DNA from: Ilyonectria destructans
Lineage: Eukaryota > Ascomycota > Sordariomycetes > Hypocreales > Nectriaceae
Assembly (NCBI GenBank): GCA_020740775.1
Contig: JAHEWK010000002.1
Location: 3,472,001 to 3,536,000, forward strand
DNA length: 64,000 nucleotides
Direction of reading: 5' to 3'
Each line of letters begins with the position of its first letter. Position 1 is the stretch's first letter. Below are positions 43,494-54,318 of this stretch, one piece after another. The position numbers and the translations under genes are program-made. The notes below the pieces were generated by a model. The model saw only the letters and a list, made by a program, of their open reading frames with translations. It did not search any database and was not told the origin of the DNA.

Positions 43494-44283
43494 ATGCCGC
43501 CGATTCGAACAGCCAAGAACAACACGGGCGCAGCTGCTCAAGCTCCTGCTACCAACCTCCCAAAGATGTGGCTCAAGGCCCTCCCTAAAGGAATGGAGGA
43601 AGCCCGTTTTGTTAGTAGCGAGCGTGACTGGGACGACAAGTATGAAAAGGTCATTGGAACATCTACCAGGACCATCGTCTTCGACTACAATTTCGTGTTG
43701 ACTGAGTGAGTAAGCTTCACATTATGTAAAGTGATTGATACTAACATCGCCTCGCTCAAGCGATCACATTGCCGACATCATAGCCTTGGGACGCTCAATT
43801 TGCAAAAACATCACGCACTTCATCTTTATGTATTCGGACGTGAGCTACCGTGCACAGAACAGCGCACACTCATTGACAAGCGAGGCGGTTGTCCGCCTCG
43901 CAACGGCATGCCCGAATCTGAAGAAAGTCCAGCTCCAAGCTGCATCTAGTGTTAAAGACGATGGCCTACGTGGTTTATTGACGAAATGCCCCAATCTAAT
44001 ATCAGTGGAGGTTACCGGTACTTCTAGTGGTAGTGGTATCTCCGGACAGTTACTTGACGAGTTGCGAGAGAAGCCAGAGTGGGTTCCTAAGTTGAAGAAC
44101 TTGATCCTTGGTGAAAGGGAAGAGAATAAGGTGTTCATGAAGGCTATGCGCGCTTTGACTAAAGAAAGGACAGGGCTGACAGTTACTTTGCTTCAACGAC
44201 ACGAAGTCAAGAAGTGGGGAGACTGGGAGCTAGAAGAGAGAAAGGCCCACTACAAGAACGGGCGCGTGCAGTCGAGGTGGTAG
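43494..44283 (+). CDS. Leucine-rich-repeat (RNI-like) protein, 244 aa
   Basis: Two exons, 43494-43705 and 43761-44283, with a GTGAGT donor and an ACTAAC branch point give 244 residues. After a basic N-terminus, the second exon reads as successive LRR-like units: NITHFIFMYSDVS, AVVRLATACPNLKKVQLQAA, GLRGLLTKCPNLISVEVTG and VPKLKNLILGE. This is the CPNL spacing of F-box/AMN1-type leucine-rich repeats. No F-box is seen, so it is either a short LRR adaptor or a reduced relative. The C-terminus is basic and helical (KKWGDWELEERKAHYKNG). Function inferred only as protein binding. Confidence 0.7.
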
Positions 44284-46441
44284 GAAGAACCGAACCTTTC
44301 CCTCTTCATGGAATCCCTCTGCTCTCTCACGATTCGATCTAATAATATCATTCTGCTTTCTGGTGGCATCAATTGAAGGGCGACGTTTGCCAGATCAAAT
44401 TAGCAGGCCTCCATGCATGGGCTAGTCTCGTCCCACATTTGGTGTGCAAGGGGGACCTGCCTCCCGCTTCTCTGCGTCATCCTCGTTACAAACCTAGAGG
44501 TCAACGATCTGTCATTTATCAGATGAGAGTCTATAGGTGACAGTAGTGCCAACAAGCTGAGACCGCATGATACTCTTTGTGAGTGGCTGAGGAATGGGCC
44601 GAATGGCCAAGTACTTTTGACTCAGCGGCTCGTCCATAACACAGCCTCCGTAGTTTGATGCCCTTTGTACAATATTAGTGAGACTTGTCCCTAACCAATG
44701 TGTCGTCTTATATCGGCTGTAGCTTGAAGTTAGGTGTGTTCCAATAATGGCAAAGTCCTCCACCATAGACCCGGACCGCGACCAACAGTCGGTTCTTTCT
44801 CGGGGTGTGCCAAGACAATTTCACGGTTTCATAAATGGTCATGTGGTACATAAATCGATCGGACGGGGTATTGCGGCTTGTTGATCATCCTGACTTGCTT
44901 TTCGTCTTGCCTCTGGACTCGATGGCGCTCACTTGACAATACCGCAATGTAAGACACACGCTGAAATCCGATGCACCTAGCCCAAAGCTGCCCTGGGATT
45001 AATGCGGCTTACGCTTGCTAGACCAAAACGTCATCGTGTTACATAATATGCATCTCTTATAACACAACTATCAGCGCCTCCTGTTGGGGTGCGCATTCCA
45101 TTCTTGATCTGATTAGTTGGCGTGACAGAATGCGACACATCGCCTACAGCAAATCCAAAGCTGCAGAGTCCACACCAGGGTCGAATATGCGTGACAGTTG
45201 TGTTGAAAAGCGCGTTCCCTTGGGTCGTAATGGGAAAAGGAAGTTGCGTTTGGCGCATCGGTGAAAGGCGTGTTGGGGCGGGGTCTGAGACCTGCGATAG
45301 ACCGGTAAGCACTGGTACGCAAAATGTACCAATCAATTACTAAAGTAGGCGAGCTAGTGGAAGGTGGCTTCTTACAGCAACAGTAGCGGTATCTTATGAT
45401 GAGACATGATGGATCGGATGCATGCCCATAATCCATTCGGATGCTGAACCACGACTGAATCCACTCAACCCTGAGGACCACCCCTGGCTATTCATCATTT
45501 CTTGGCGGATGCCACTATTGGCCAGCGGTTGTGTTGGGCGATCTTTGCTTTTTTGGCTGTGCTCGCTATTGATGAGATACCAGCCACCGGCACGCAGCTC
45601 GTACGACTTTTGAGACCCCATGTTCTCCTTGCTTCTTTTGCGTCCTGGGGGGGTAGTGGTCTCGCAAGTCTCGGTACTCATTCGGATGCTCCTCAGCTCT
45701 CGGCCGTGTCTTATCTTAGAGTTGCTGCCAAGCGGGGCACCATCCGCATGTCAACCAGCCTGAACCAGTCTGACTGAGTCTACGTTGCATTTCAATCGGG
45801 AGGAGGGGGGATTCCAGATCAAGGTAGCGCTGATTCATGTTTGGCGGCCATCTTCCCCGCCTGGATCGCCTTGGTACGCGACTGTTCTGGACGTCAAACA
45901 ATGGATCGACCCGGGCTAAACTTCAGCGCCCAGCCACCGCTGAGCGTGATACCACCCTCCTCCAGCCCGCATGTACGAAGTACCCCTGGCTGAATCAACT
46001 GTGGCTGGCTGCGGTTGCATTGAGGCAACCAACAGCCAAGCCACTGTCTACGTCTGGAATGAAGCGCATGGACGCCGAGCCAACAGTCCAGTTGACACAC
46101 GGACGACCCCTCATCCGACCGAGATGTGTTTCGTGGCTCCAATGGACGCGCGACTTGGTTATCTCGCGCAACTGACAGCCGCATCCTATTCGGGGCTTCG
46201 GCTTGAGGCAACAAGTCGGGGACCTTGGCAGCAATGAGGCTTCCTACCCGCAGGTGGATCTAGTCAGGTTTGCTCAATTGCGGGCTGGAAGCGTTTGGCG
46301 CGGAATGTTCATAAAGTCAGCGCTGGCCCTGGTTGTCTCAGTCAATCTCTTGCACGCCGCATTAGTCATTGAGGCCTATTCAATGGCAATACCACGCTCT
46401 TTGCCTCCCTCACCATTTCCAGCCAACTCACTATTACGACG
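44284..46441. other. 2.1-kb region without a supported gene
   Basis: Several frames of 60-120 codons occur on both strands (for example 45394-45681 and 45113-45481, minus). None has a recognisable motif, a plausible leader or splice-supported extension. The composition is ordinary. Confidence 0.4.
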
Positions 46442-46984
46442 ATGATTGATGGGGACATTCCCGTGACGCCCTCGCGGTCTGACGATCTCGACGGACGCGA
46501 AGTACTCTCTCAGTTTCGTAACCTCGAGGAAGGTGGGCAGAGGCGTGGACAAGAGAACGGTGGGCGACCATTGGCGGTTCTTAACGACAACGACATACCA
46601 CAGGATCGGCCTATTGTGACAATAAAGGCAGGAGGGTTGAACGTCGGAGATGGCAGAGCCGTACGACATTTCCTCAAGACCCGGCTAGAGGCATGCGATC
46701 CATCGACAGTCACTGCCGTATGTAAAGTATGGGAAGTGGACACGACGAAATCCGGAGACGGGTTTAATGGAGACGGCGATGCACCGGTTGTCGATCGTCT
46801 AGTGAACACCCTGTTTACATCTGGAGACCAAACGGAGAAGTTTGCAGTGGAGACAAGGAAGTCCTTAACAACGCTTTTTGACCAAAGGGGGGTGAAAAAA
46901 AAGGTCAAAGACGCAACGAACGTGTCCGAGGTATTGGGCGTGGCTACGCGCAGAGCGAGTCCTAACCACGGAAAGATGAGTTAG
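46442..46984 (+). CDS. Doubtful hypothetical protein, 180 aa
   Basis: An uninterrupted frame of 180 codons from ATG 46442, with a charged, Gly/Asp-rich product (MIDGDIPVTPSRSDDLDGRE, VTIKAGGLNVGDG, VVDRLVNTLFTSGD). No domain, signal peptide or membrane helix is seen. A 132-codon frame is also open on the opposite strand (46908-46510), so length alone is weak evidence. It could be a lineage-specific gene. Confidence 0.3.
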   Translation: MIDGDIPVTPSRSDDLDGREVLSQFRNLEEGGQRRGQENGGRPLAVLNDNDIPQDRPIVTIKAGGLNVGDGRAVRHFLKTRLEACDPSTVTAVCKVWEVDTTKSGDGFNGDGDAPVVDRLVNTLFTSGDQTEKFAVETRKSLTTLFDQRGVKKKVKDATNVSEVLGVATRRASPNHGKMS

Positions 46985-47771
46985 TTGCCATCCTATCTCC
47001 TAGTACTTGTGAGATAACTAATAATCAAGCAGATGATTCGTCGAGGCTCTTTGTAACCTTGTTTCCTGAAGAGATAGACAAGGGTTTGTTGTTCGATTTG
47101 GAAGAGAGGGAGGAATGAAAAGTTTTGCGGCAATGGTCTTCTTAATGTAATGAGGAATATTATTTCTCGGTACTTCTGCCTGGATTTTCAAATGGAAAAG
47201 GACTGTCGTAAATTGACGATACAAGATCGATGGAACTCAACTGCACCAGAAGATGAATGATCAACACACTGTCGTATCCTATTTTTGGTCTTGACTAAGT
47301 CTCTCATCCCAATAACCTGGCTGATCTGTTTCGTGAGTGTCCAAGGATGTCAAGGCGTTGGTGGCTGGAGGGGGTAGCTGATGCTGAACCTGCAATTATA
47401 TCAACTCGTAAAGTGGATGCTGCGCCTGTCATACCGGAAAGAACAACAACATCATCAATGCAGGTACCTGCATTGCCATCGTAGTACAACGCCGTTGATG
47501 CGGAGCGCCACCCGCAATGTGTTACCAGTCGATTTGCTTAGCCAAGCAAAAGTAGAGTACTCCACCATGTAGAGGTTATTGTAACCTGTATACCTCATGC
47601 TGTGACACCAACTAACAGTTACACAAGCACTTGGCAATCGACACTACCTCCGCCCCGCCTTGCCTTCCTGTCATCTTCACACCAAGCTTGTCCACCCTTC
47701 CTAACCCAAAAAACAGGGATATAGATATATACCTCAGATACGGGATGTTTAACAACATATTCATTATTCAC
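46985..47771. other. Intergenic region
   Basis: About 790 bases, AT-rich, no gene seen. Confidence 0.4.
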
Positions 47772-48178
47772 TTTCTCCTCTTCCAACTACGAGAAGAGCA
47801 TGAATTGCTTCACATTGCGAGCTTTAATCAACCCCATCTTCAACCCACAGCAACAGCAAACTATATCAACATGGCCTCGATATCTGATATTAAGTAGAGA
47901 ATTAGTGACATAATGAGAGAGAAGAACAAGAATCAACAAGACCTGGATAGTATATCGCCCTTTATCGATATGGTTGACCAAGGAAGTTTTCATCCGATAT
48001 CAGGGAGTGTCTCAAGCGAAAGGAAGAGAAGAAGTCCAAGACCCAATCCACGGAAGAAGGAAAGTCTATAGAAGAACTTAAGAAGGAATACGAAAGCAAA
48101 CGAGCAGATATACAAGCGGAAAATCAAATATCTGTGATTAAAAATGAATGAACTACCAGAAGAAGAAGCCAAGAAAGT
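47772..48178 (+). pseudogene. Decayed gene start of a two-copy family, with coiled-coil tail
   Basis: 47772-47823 matches 53948-53999 at 48 of 52 positions and looks like a 5' leader. An ATG at 47871 opens MASISDIK and meets a TAG after eight codons. Further on, another frame gives KRKEEKKSKTQSTEEGKSIE and EELKKEYESKRADIQAENQ up to a TGA, a charged coiled-coil typical of real coding DNA. The pieces do not join into one frame. I read it as a dead copy of an unrecognised gene family. Confidence 0.5.
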
Positions 48179-49166
48179 GTAGTTTATTAAAAGAAAGAAG
48201 CATCACTCCTATGGCCAAGCCCATTTTCCCTTAAGCTTTTTAGATACAGCAATCAATTTTCCCTACTCGTCTCGTACAGCCGTTTTTCTTCAAGTACTGC
48301 GTATATCGCTCATATTATTCCGCTCGGTGTTATACCTCTACTGCAAGTGCTTTATGTTTTTTTTGAAGAGTTTAGACTGATTACTAGATCCAAGAGTTCT
48401 AGTCTCTGGTTTATTGATCACTGCAGTGTTGATTTCGGTGGCATTCGTCTCAGGCCTCTTAGTCTCTTTGACATTATTAGACTGAAGTGGCTGACCCCAT
48501 AGCTTGGATAGGCAGGTGGTGAACTACGCGCGGACAGCATTGTTGATCGAACATTGAAGCTGGCGTTGCTGATTTAGTCGCATTTTAGTTTCACGGTTGC
48601 GCTACTGGCCATATTAATAGAAGGGGGCCGCCACCCAGCTAAGAGTAGTTCCGGCCGCGCCACGATACTGGGACCAAGGGGATTAAGGCTAACAAGGCTC
48701 TCAGGCCCAAATCGGCGAGAGGATTAAGATAATTCCAAGCGGCAAATCTAAGACGTTCTCTCTTTGAAACGCTATTTTTAAGTCGCTAAAAACATTTCAG
48801 CTCTTGTTACCCAGTAATTTACGGACTAAGGTCTCTAAAATGGCTGCCTGAAAGTGCGAGCGCGTCTCGGATTTAGTCATTGGATCGCGTGGACTCGACT
48901 GGAGATTCATGGCCCCCCAACAGGCCAGCTGAATGTCGTCCCGTCTCAGCCTGATTTTGTTTCAATGGACTCAACGTATATTTATTCGACTTTTCCGCTG
49001 AATTACGCCGTCCTACCTTCCTTGTCTTTCTTCAGTTAACTTCTGTGCTTCAAGCTTTTGTCCTGCTCTTCCATCTTTCGTTTCAATTCTACTTGCACCA
49101 CTCTCACTCACACTTTTCCTCACTCAATCCGTGCTCATTCACCCCATTGTTTATTACCAGCTCAAC
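48179..49166. other. Upstream region of the kinase gene
   Basis: About 990 bases without a gene. The last 100 bases are pyrimidine-rich with CTCACTCACACTTTTCC, a likely leader of the kinase transcript. Confidence 0.45.
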
Positions 49167-50333
49167 ATGGAACTTTCCGATATCGTGTGCAAGACGAAAC
49201 TCGGTAGTGGTACCTTCGGCACTGTGTATGCAGGTACCGACCTGCGGACAAACCAAGCCATCGCAGTTAAAAAGTTGTCTCGTCAGGGGCAATCGGACCA
49301 AATACTAGGGCGTGAAATCCAGGCATTGCACAGCCTCAAACATGTATTTCATCCTTTCTATTGAATCATTGGTGCCAATCACTAACATTACTAGAAAAAC
49401 ATCATTCCTCTCATCGGCTACGTCGCCACACACGCCGAAGTCTTCATCGTCATGCCCTTGAGAGAAGGAAGTGTGCGCAAACTCTGCCCTCTCTCGAGGA
49501 CAGACCCCGAGTGCGTATTCATGTTCCAAGCATTAATATCCCAGATGCTCTCTGCCCTCGCCTATCTAGCCGCCAAGGGCTTGTGCCACCGGGACATCAA
49601 ACCGGACAACATTCTATACCAAAAGAACCAGCACATGTACACATTCCAGCTCGCCGACTTTGGACTCGTCAACGAGCAAGCCATGGCTGGTACCTTTTGC
49701 GGGACGAACGGATACATAGCACCAGAGGTGTCTTGCAGAGGGAAACAGACTCCCAAGCTGGACATATGGTCCCTGTTCGTCACGTTCGCTGTCGTCTGGT
49801 CTATGGTCGATGAGAAGGCACTCCTCATCTCGGATTCCGCCTCAGTTATTGAAAGCATTTTAAATGCTGCGGCGGCAATGCGATACCTAGAACCGATGGC
49901 TCGAGTTGATCCCGAGTTGAGAGCGTCAGCCGCCGAGATGCTTCAGCTGCTCACGATGGACTTTCAGGGGGTTGACCCGGCCGACCAGGCAATGCAACAA
50001 GCGCCTCAGACTGTTCCAGCCTTTTATCCGTTACAACTTCGCCCAGCTCATCATCCGCCTCAACCTATTCCTGCCAGTTACCCACTGCCCCCTCCCCCAG
50101 CTCATTATCTGCGCCAGCCTGTTCCAGACTTACAGCTTCGACCAGCTCACCATCCGCCTCAACAAAATCCAGCCCCTTATCCATGGCAACCTCCCCCAGC
50201 TTATCCCCTGCCTCGGCCTGTTCTAGCCCATTATCCGTTACAGCCTCGCCCAGCTTATCATCAGCCTCAGCCTGCCCCAGCTTATTATCCGCATCACCCT
50301 AGGCCCCAGTCTCCCACACACTGCTGTGGCTAG
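49167..50333 (+). CDS. Protein kinase with proline-rich tail, 371 aa
   Basis: Eukaryotic-type serine/threonine kinase. Exons 49167-49343 and 49395-50333 join at KH/KN. Key residues are all present: glycine loop GSGTFG at 13-18, Lys35 in AVKKL, HRDIKPDN with Asp126, DFG at 147-149, and an APE segment (GYIAPE). The catalytic domain is short and ends near residue 255. The last 115 residues are a proline/tyrosine-rich tail of imperfect repeats (PAHHPPQPIPASYPL, PAYPLPRPVLAHYP) ending PTHCCG. No known targeting domain is present. Such single-domain kinases are scattered near HET and NLR genes in fungi, but the substrate is unknown. It looks catalytically competent. Confidence 0.88.
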
Positions 50334-50464
50334 AGGAAATTGGTCTTGATTTCTAGCTATCCTAGCAGGAAATAAGGATCCTTATACATATCATTCTACG
50401 GGTTTGAAGGCTCCTAAGCTAGGGTTTTAAATCTAAACTCACTTAAAGTTTCCCTCGAATCGGC

Positions 50465-50902
50465 TCACTTGTCGGGGAAGAGGGCGAGAATTCTGTTTTG
50501 TTGGGGGACGCCCTTATCGAGCGCCTGCTTAGCGACGGCGTTAGCTGTCTTCGTGACGTCAATGGTCCCTTGGAATCGATGGCATTTAGCTATATCGACC
50601 TTTGCGTTACTAAGCCCTTCTCGGAGGCTGTTTGTGGCTCGGGCGGCGTTTTCGCTGGCGGCTTTCATCTTGGTGTGGAGGTTCATGATGGCATCGCGAA
50701 TGTGCTGGAGGTAGGTCATGTTCTACAGTCTCACAACGAAGGTCAGGGCTCCAATGAATGCGACCCTGACTCCCTGATACTTAATGAAATGTCTGTTTGC
50801 GTTGTCGATAGGCTTCAGTGCCTGTAGGTATCTACTTAATTTCGCGGCGTGCTCTCGGAAGAGAGTTGGCCAGGTGTGCTCCATAGGCCGTGGAGTTGCC
50901 AT
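50465..50902 (-). pseudogene. Small helical protein gene with one in-frame stop
   Basis: Reading from ATG 50902, one frame runs 146 codons to the stop at 50465, interrupted only by TAG at 50725-50723 (CAG before a C-to-T change). The first part (MATPRPMEHTWPTLFREHAA) ends in a hydrophobic stretch (VRVAFIGALTFVVRL). The second is helical (YLQHIRDAIMNLHTKMKAAS, ENAARATNSLREGL). No phase-compatible intron with good sites removes the TAG. It converges on the kinase gene 131 bp away. The family is not recognised. Confidence 0.5.
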
Positions 50903-51497
50903 GGTGCCAGTGTCGCTTTGGGCTTTACGATAGGCAGTAGGTTAGTCAATTGATATTTTGGGACGTGATTCGATGGTGTTGCTTGCTTCAAATTCCAAAA
51001 GTTTCTTGCTGCTGGTGATGCTTCTGACGTGCGACAAATCTCGCCACTCGATTTGCAATGGATTTTTCCTGAGAAGGCTCGTGAGCATTCAGGGGCTGGG
51101 ATTGACCCTGGTTGTATTCCTAGGTCGAGTGTTCCGCCCTCAACGAGTTGCATATGAATTTTAACGGGGCCAGCATCCACACTCTTGTTCTCCGATGGGC
51201 TGCCGTCGGGTCAAGGGGCTGCGCTTGCAAGACAGACAGGACCGTATGTAAGCCATTACTTAATCGTTTTCCTAATCCCAGCTTTTTTGTTGTTTGATGG
51301 AAGAAATACGGGGGCCGAATCACGCTGCCGCGCGTTTGATCAAATGCGAAGAACGCGGTCGAAACGCTGATTCTATAATTGCAAGCCGGCAAGTTTGAAC
51401 TCAATGTTGAGCTGAAACAAATATAGATTCCATCTCACCGTGGTATTAGACGGACAACAACCCAAGGCAGTTCCGAACAGTTGTTCCATATGTAATC
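50903..51497. other. Intergenic region
   Basis: About 595 bases. Frames at 50836-51180 and 51120-51404 (minus) lack recognisable content. Confidence 0.35.
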
Positions 51498-51800
51498 ATG
51501 CCGGTAGTCAGCCCCCCTGACTCTGAAGGTCATGGAGTACTTATCGGCGTTGTATGAAGTTAACTCCAAACTGAAGGTGTATCCTGTCCCTTTATTCTTG
51601 CCGGCCGGATACTCATTGGTAAAGGGGTGGACGTTGCTAATCCCAAACCTTTCGGCCTGACTCTCTCGGCCCCGGATACCAAGGGCGTTGAGTCCGAATA
51701 TGGTAGCGAGAACCTACCCTTCGCTAATTGGAGGATTGATATCATGCGTGACGGTGACGTAGTGATTCAAATTTGGTCGGACATCGTGGAGGTGTTATAG
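51498..51800 (+). pseudogene. 100-codon frame broken by TGA and TAA
   Basis: One frame from ATG 51498 to TAG 51800 reads MPVVSPPDSEGHGVLIGVV, then TGA (51555), Ser, TAA (51561). After this come 78 clean codons including VDVANPKPFGLTLSAPDTKG and FANWRIDIMRDGDVVIQIW. Both stops are one C-to-T change from CGA and CAA. The downstream part has the balanced composition of a real protein, perhaps a beta-rich one. No family recognised. Confidence 0.4.
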
Positions 51801-52445
51801 ACAAGGATAATACAGGCTTGCGACGATGACAATAGCTATGGAAGATGTGATGTCAATGATCCGTTCTGGTACACATTAAATATGACACATCAAAATACTT
51901 GGGACACCGAGGGCCATGTAGGCTTAAGTAAGTAGCATGCATCAGGTAGTAGTCGATCTTGACTCGAGCATCAACTCCGTGAGGCCGTCTGAACCCACAT
52001 TAGACGAGTTTTGGTTGATAAGCACACGCGGATTTTCGGCCGAACCATTTTCAGGTCCTAGCCAGATGGCTGCAAAAGGCTGGCCATTTTGGCTGGCGTA
52101 ACCGATAGGGACTTTATCCGCCCCATCTTTTCACTCATGGTGAACTTGGGGAACATTTCGATTTTTTTTTTGGCGTTTATGAGAGATCAGTTGGTGACCT
52201 AGAGGCTTTTGCCTGACTACATTGAACGAGGGTGCGTTAACTTGTATAGTTAGATGTCCCGTGAACGATTTACGATTCAGGTGACTAGTGTTGTCTTTCC
52301 TCCTGCAGTTTCTTAGCTCGCGGCCATTAGAAGTTACAAAGTTGCTCACAATGCAGGGTTACAGAAGAGAGAAAAATAATTAAATTAAGGAATCCCTTTC
52401 TAGAAGCCCTGCAATCATTAACAACAACTCGTGGGGAGGCTTCCC
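51801..52445. other. Intergenic region
   Basis: About 640 bases, no gene. A T9 run lies near 52162-52170. Confidence 0.4.
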
Positions 52446-52493
52446 GGGGTCGGACTCTCGGACTTCGGATATCCGAGTTTTCCGACTGCGCCA
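52446..52493 (-). other. tRNA-like sequence with Pol III boxes A and B
   Basis: On the minus strand TGGCGCAGTCGG (52493-52482) is a perfect box A/D-arm of tRNA-Met or -Ile type. It is followed 25 nt later by AGTCCGACCCC (52456-52446), a box B with two deviations. Between them ATCCGAAGTCCGAGAG resembles the anticodon 3' strand and variable region of such tRNAs. The D-stem 3' strand and part of the anticodon arm are missing and the acceptor stem barely pairs (CAACA/TGTTG). A T-rich run follows at 52379-52373. It is a decayed tRNA gene or the head of a tRNA-derived SINE. Confidence 0.4.
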
Positions 52494-52759
52494 TGTTGGG
52501 CGTGGTTCATCCGCCGGCGCTCCAAGATGCTCCGTGTGATTACAAACATTTGGAGTAGGACTCCATTTCTCAAGGTTTCTATGGTGGGAGGGAACCTATG
52601 TACCCGCTGCACAAGGCTCTACGTGAAAGACCCCTGGTCAGCGGCACTTCGGATTTGAATCGTAAACGCGAACTTGGAGGAATATAAGGTAGTCTGCATC
52701 CTGTCAGTTTGCCAAACGACCAACACACCCGATATCAACTCGGTGCATTGGAATTCATC
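52494..52759. other. Upstream region of SDR2
   Basis: 266 bases with no other feature. A CGATATCAACTCGG-like leader precedes the ATG. Confidence 0.35.
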
Positions 52760-53837
52760 ATGGCTACGCTTACACAAATTAGGGCCTCCAATGCCCAGCT
52801 TACCGTCGATACCGTACCCAAGACTGTGGTCTTCGTTGGCGCAACAGACGGAATTGGCAAAGCGACACTGACAGAACTCGTTTCCAAAGGGTTCCCCGTT
52901 AAAGTCTACATTGTGGGCCGCAATGAAGTGGCCCATCGGCCTCTCGTGGAAGACTTACGCTTGCTCAACAGCAAAGCTCACCTCGTTTACCTAGAGGGCC
53001 AGATCTCTTTGTTGGCTGAGGCCGCGCGCCTTGCGGACGAAATCGCTCAGCGGGAGCAGGAGATCGATGCCCTGATTCTCTCCCCCGGTTTCTTGCCCTT
53101 TCTCGGACGCCAAGGCGAGTGAAACCATCCTCAGTAACCGTGCCATTGGCTAACTCGTATTTCTAGAAACGGATGAGGGAGTAGAGCTCAGCATGGCCGT
53201 TGCCTACTATAGTCGTATTGTTTTCATCTCACGGCTCCTCCCACAGCTGCGAGCCGCGGCCGGGACTAATTCAAACCAATATTCGCCGCGCATTATCAGC
53301 ATCCTGGGCGCGGGTAAAGAAACGGCTGATCTTTTCTTGGACGACTTGACCCTCAAAGAACCCGGCCGATTTAATATCCCTAACTACGCCGGGCATGTTG
53401 GCACAATGTCGTTCGTAGCGATGAAGCGGCTCGCAGAGGCTCCGGAAAACAAGGACGTCGTATTTGTATACGCTCACCCCGGCATTGTCATGACAGACCT
53501 CGTCAAGAAGAGTTGGGGTGGCAAGTGGGACGACAAGGCGGCATCTCAGGTGGCTCCTCCTTCTGGAGACTTTGTTCGAGCGACGCCGAAAGAGTCCGGA
53601 GAGCGGTCGCTGTACCTCGTGACAAGTGCAGAGTATGGCGGTAATGGTGTTCCCTTGCCTAGTGGAAGGGTGGGAGGATTGACCATTAACGGTCTCTCTC
53701 AGGGGTCGTTGTTTTCTGTAAGCGATGGGATGGAGACCCTACATCCAGATAAACTTCTGGCAGATCTGCAGAAGACTGGTGCCACCGACAAAATCTGGGA
53801 GCATATTCAGAAGATTGCTGGGGTCCACCTGCTCTGA
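52760..53837 (+). CDS. Divergent short-chain dehydrogenase, 341 aa, with GC-AG intron
   Basis: Rossmann-fold protein of the SDR superfamily. Exon 1 (52760-53114) and exon 2 (53167-53837) join in phase only if the intron starts with GC (AAG|GCGAGT) and ends TTTCTAG. This gives GRQETDEGVELSMAVAYYSR, so it is a GC-AG intron. The cofactor loop VFVGATDGIGKATL is at about residues 23-36, and ALILSPGFLP replaces the usual NAG segment. The Tyr-x3-Lys pair is not in its normal place (NYAGHVGTMSFVAMKRL), as in several fungal oxidoreductase-like SDRs whose chemistry is unclear. YAHPGIVMTDL is the typical post-catalytic PG motif. The first ATG in good context (TCATCATGG) was taken. Confidence 0.87.
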
Positions 53838-54318
53838 ATTCCGATGCAGAGCCCATCGATGTGTTATGGAATAAACTACGATCGTTTTCTGAGAAGCCGC
53901 GTATGTATCTAAGATACGAGAAGTTTAACGACAGATTCGTTCTTCAATTTCTCCTCTTCTAACTACGAGAAGAGCACGAATCACTTCACATTGCGAGCTC
54001 TGATTATCCTTATCTTCAATTCAAGTGACAGCGACCACAGCAACAATAGCAGCAGTAATAACAATAGTCGAGTATCATCAATAGGACCTCGACATCTGAT
54101 GCCGTGGACGACAAGGAAGACGCCCCCAATAAATATGTCGCCCGCCAACTATTCCGAAACCGGATTATTAGACTAACGGATACCGCGAATGGATGAAAGC
54201 CTACGAACCTCGGCTACAGACTTATATACGCGTGTTGGAAGTCGAGGAGAATAAAATGGCCGGGGTGAACCTCGCCGAAAATGCCAACGGCATGTCAGAC
54301 CGGCAGTGGGAAGACTAG
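53838..54318 (+). pseudogene. Second decayed copy of the two-copy gene start
   Basis: 53948-53999 pairs with 47772-47823 (4 transitions in 52 bp). At about 54085 the start region reads ATAGGACCTCGACATCTGAT where the other copy has ATGGCCTCGATATCTGAT, so the ATG is lost. Further on an open frame at 54175-54318 encodes NGYREWMKAYEPRLQTYIRV and ends in RQWED. It is preceded in frame by a TAG (54169). Unrecognised family, not functional as it stands. Confidence 0.5.
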
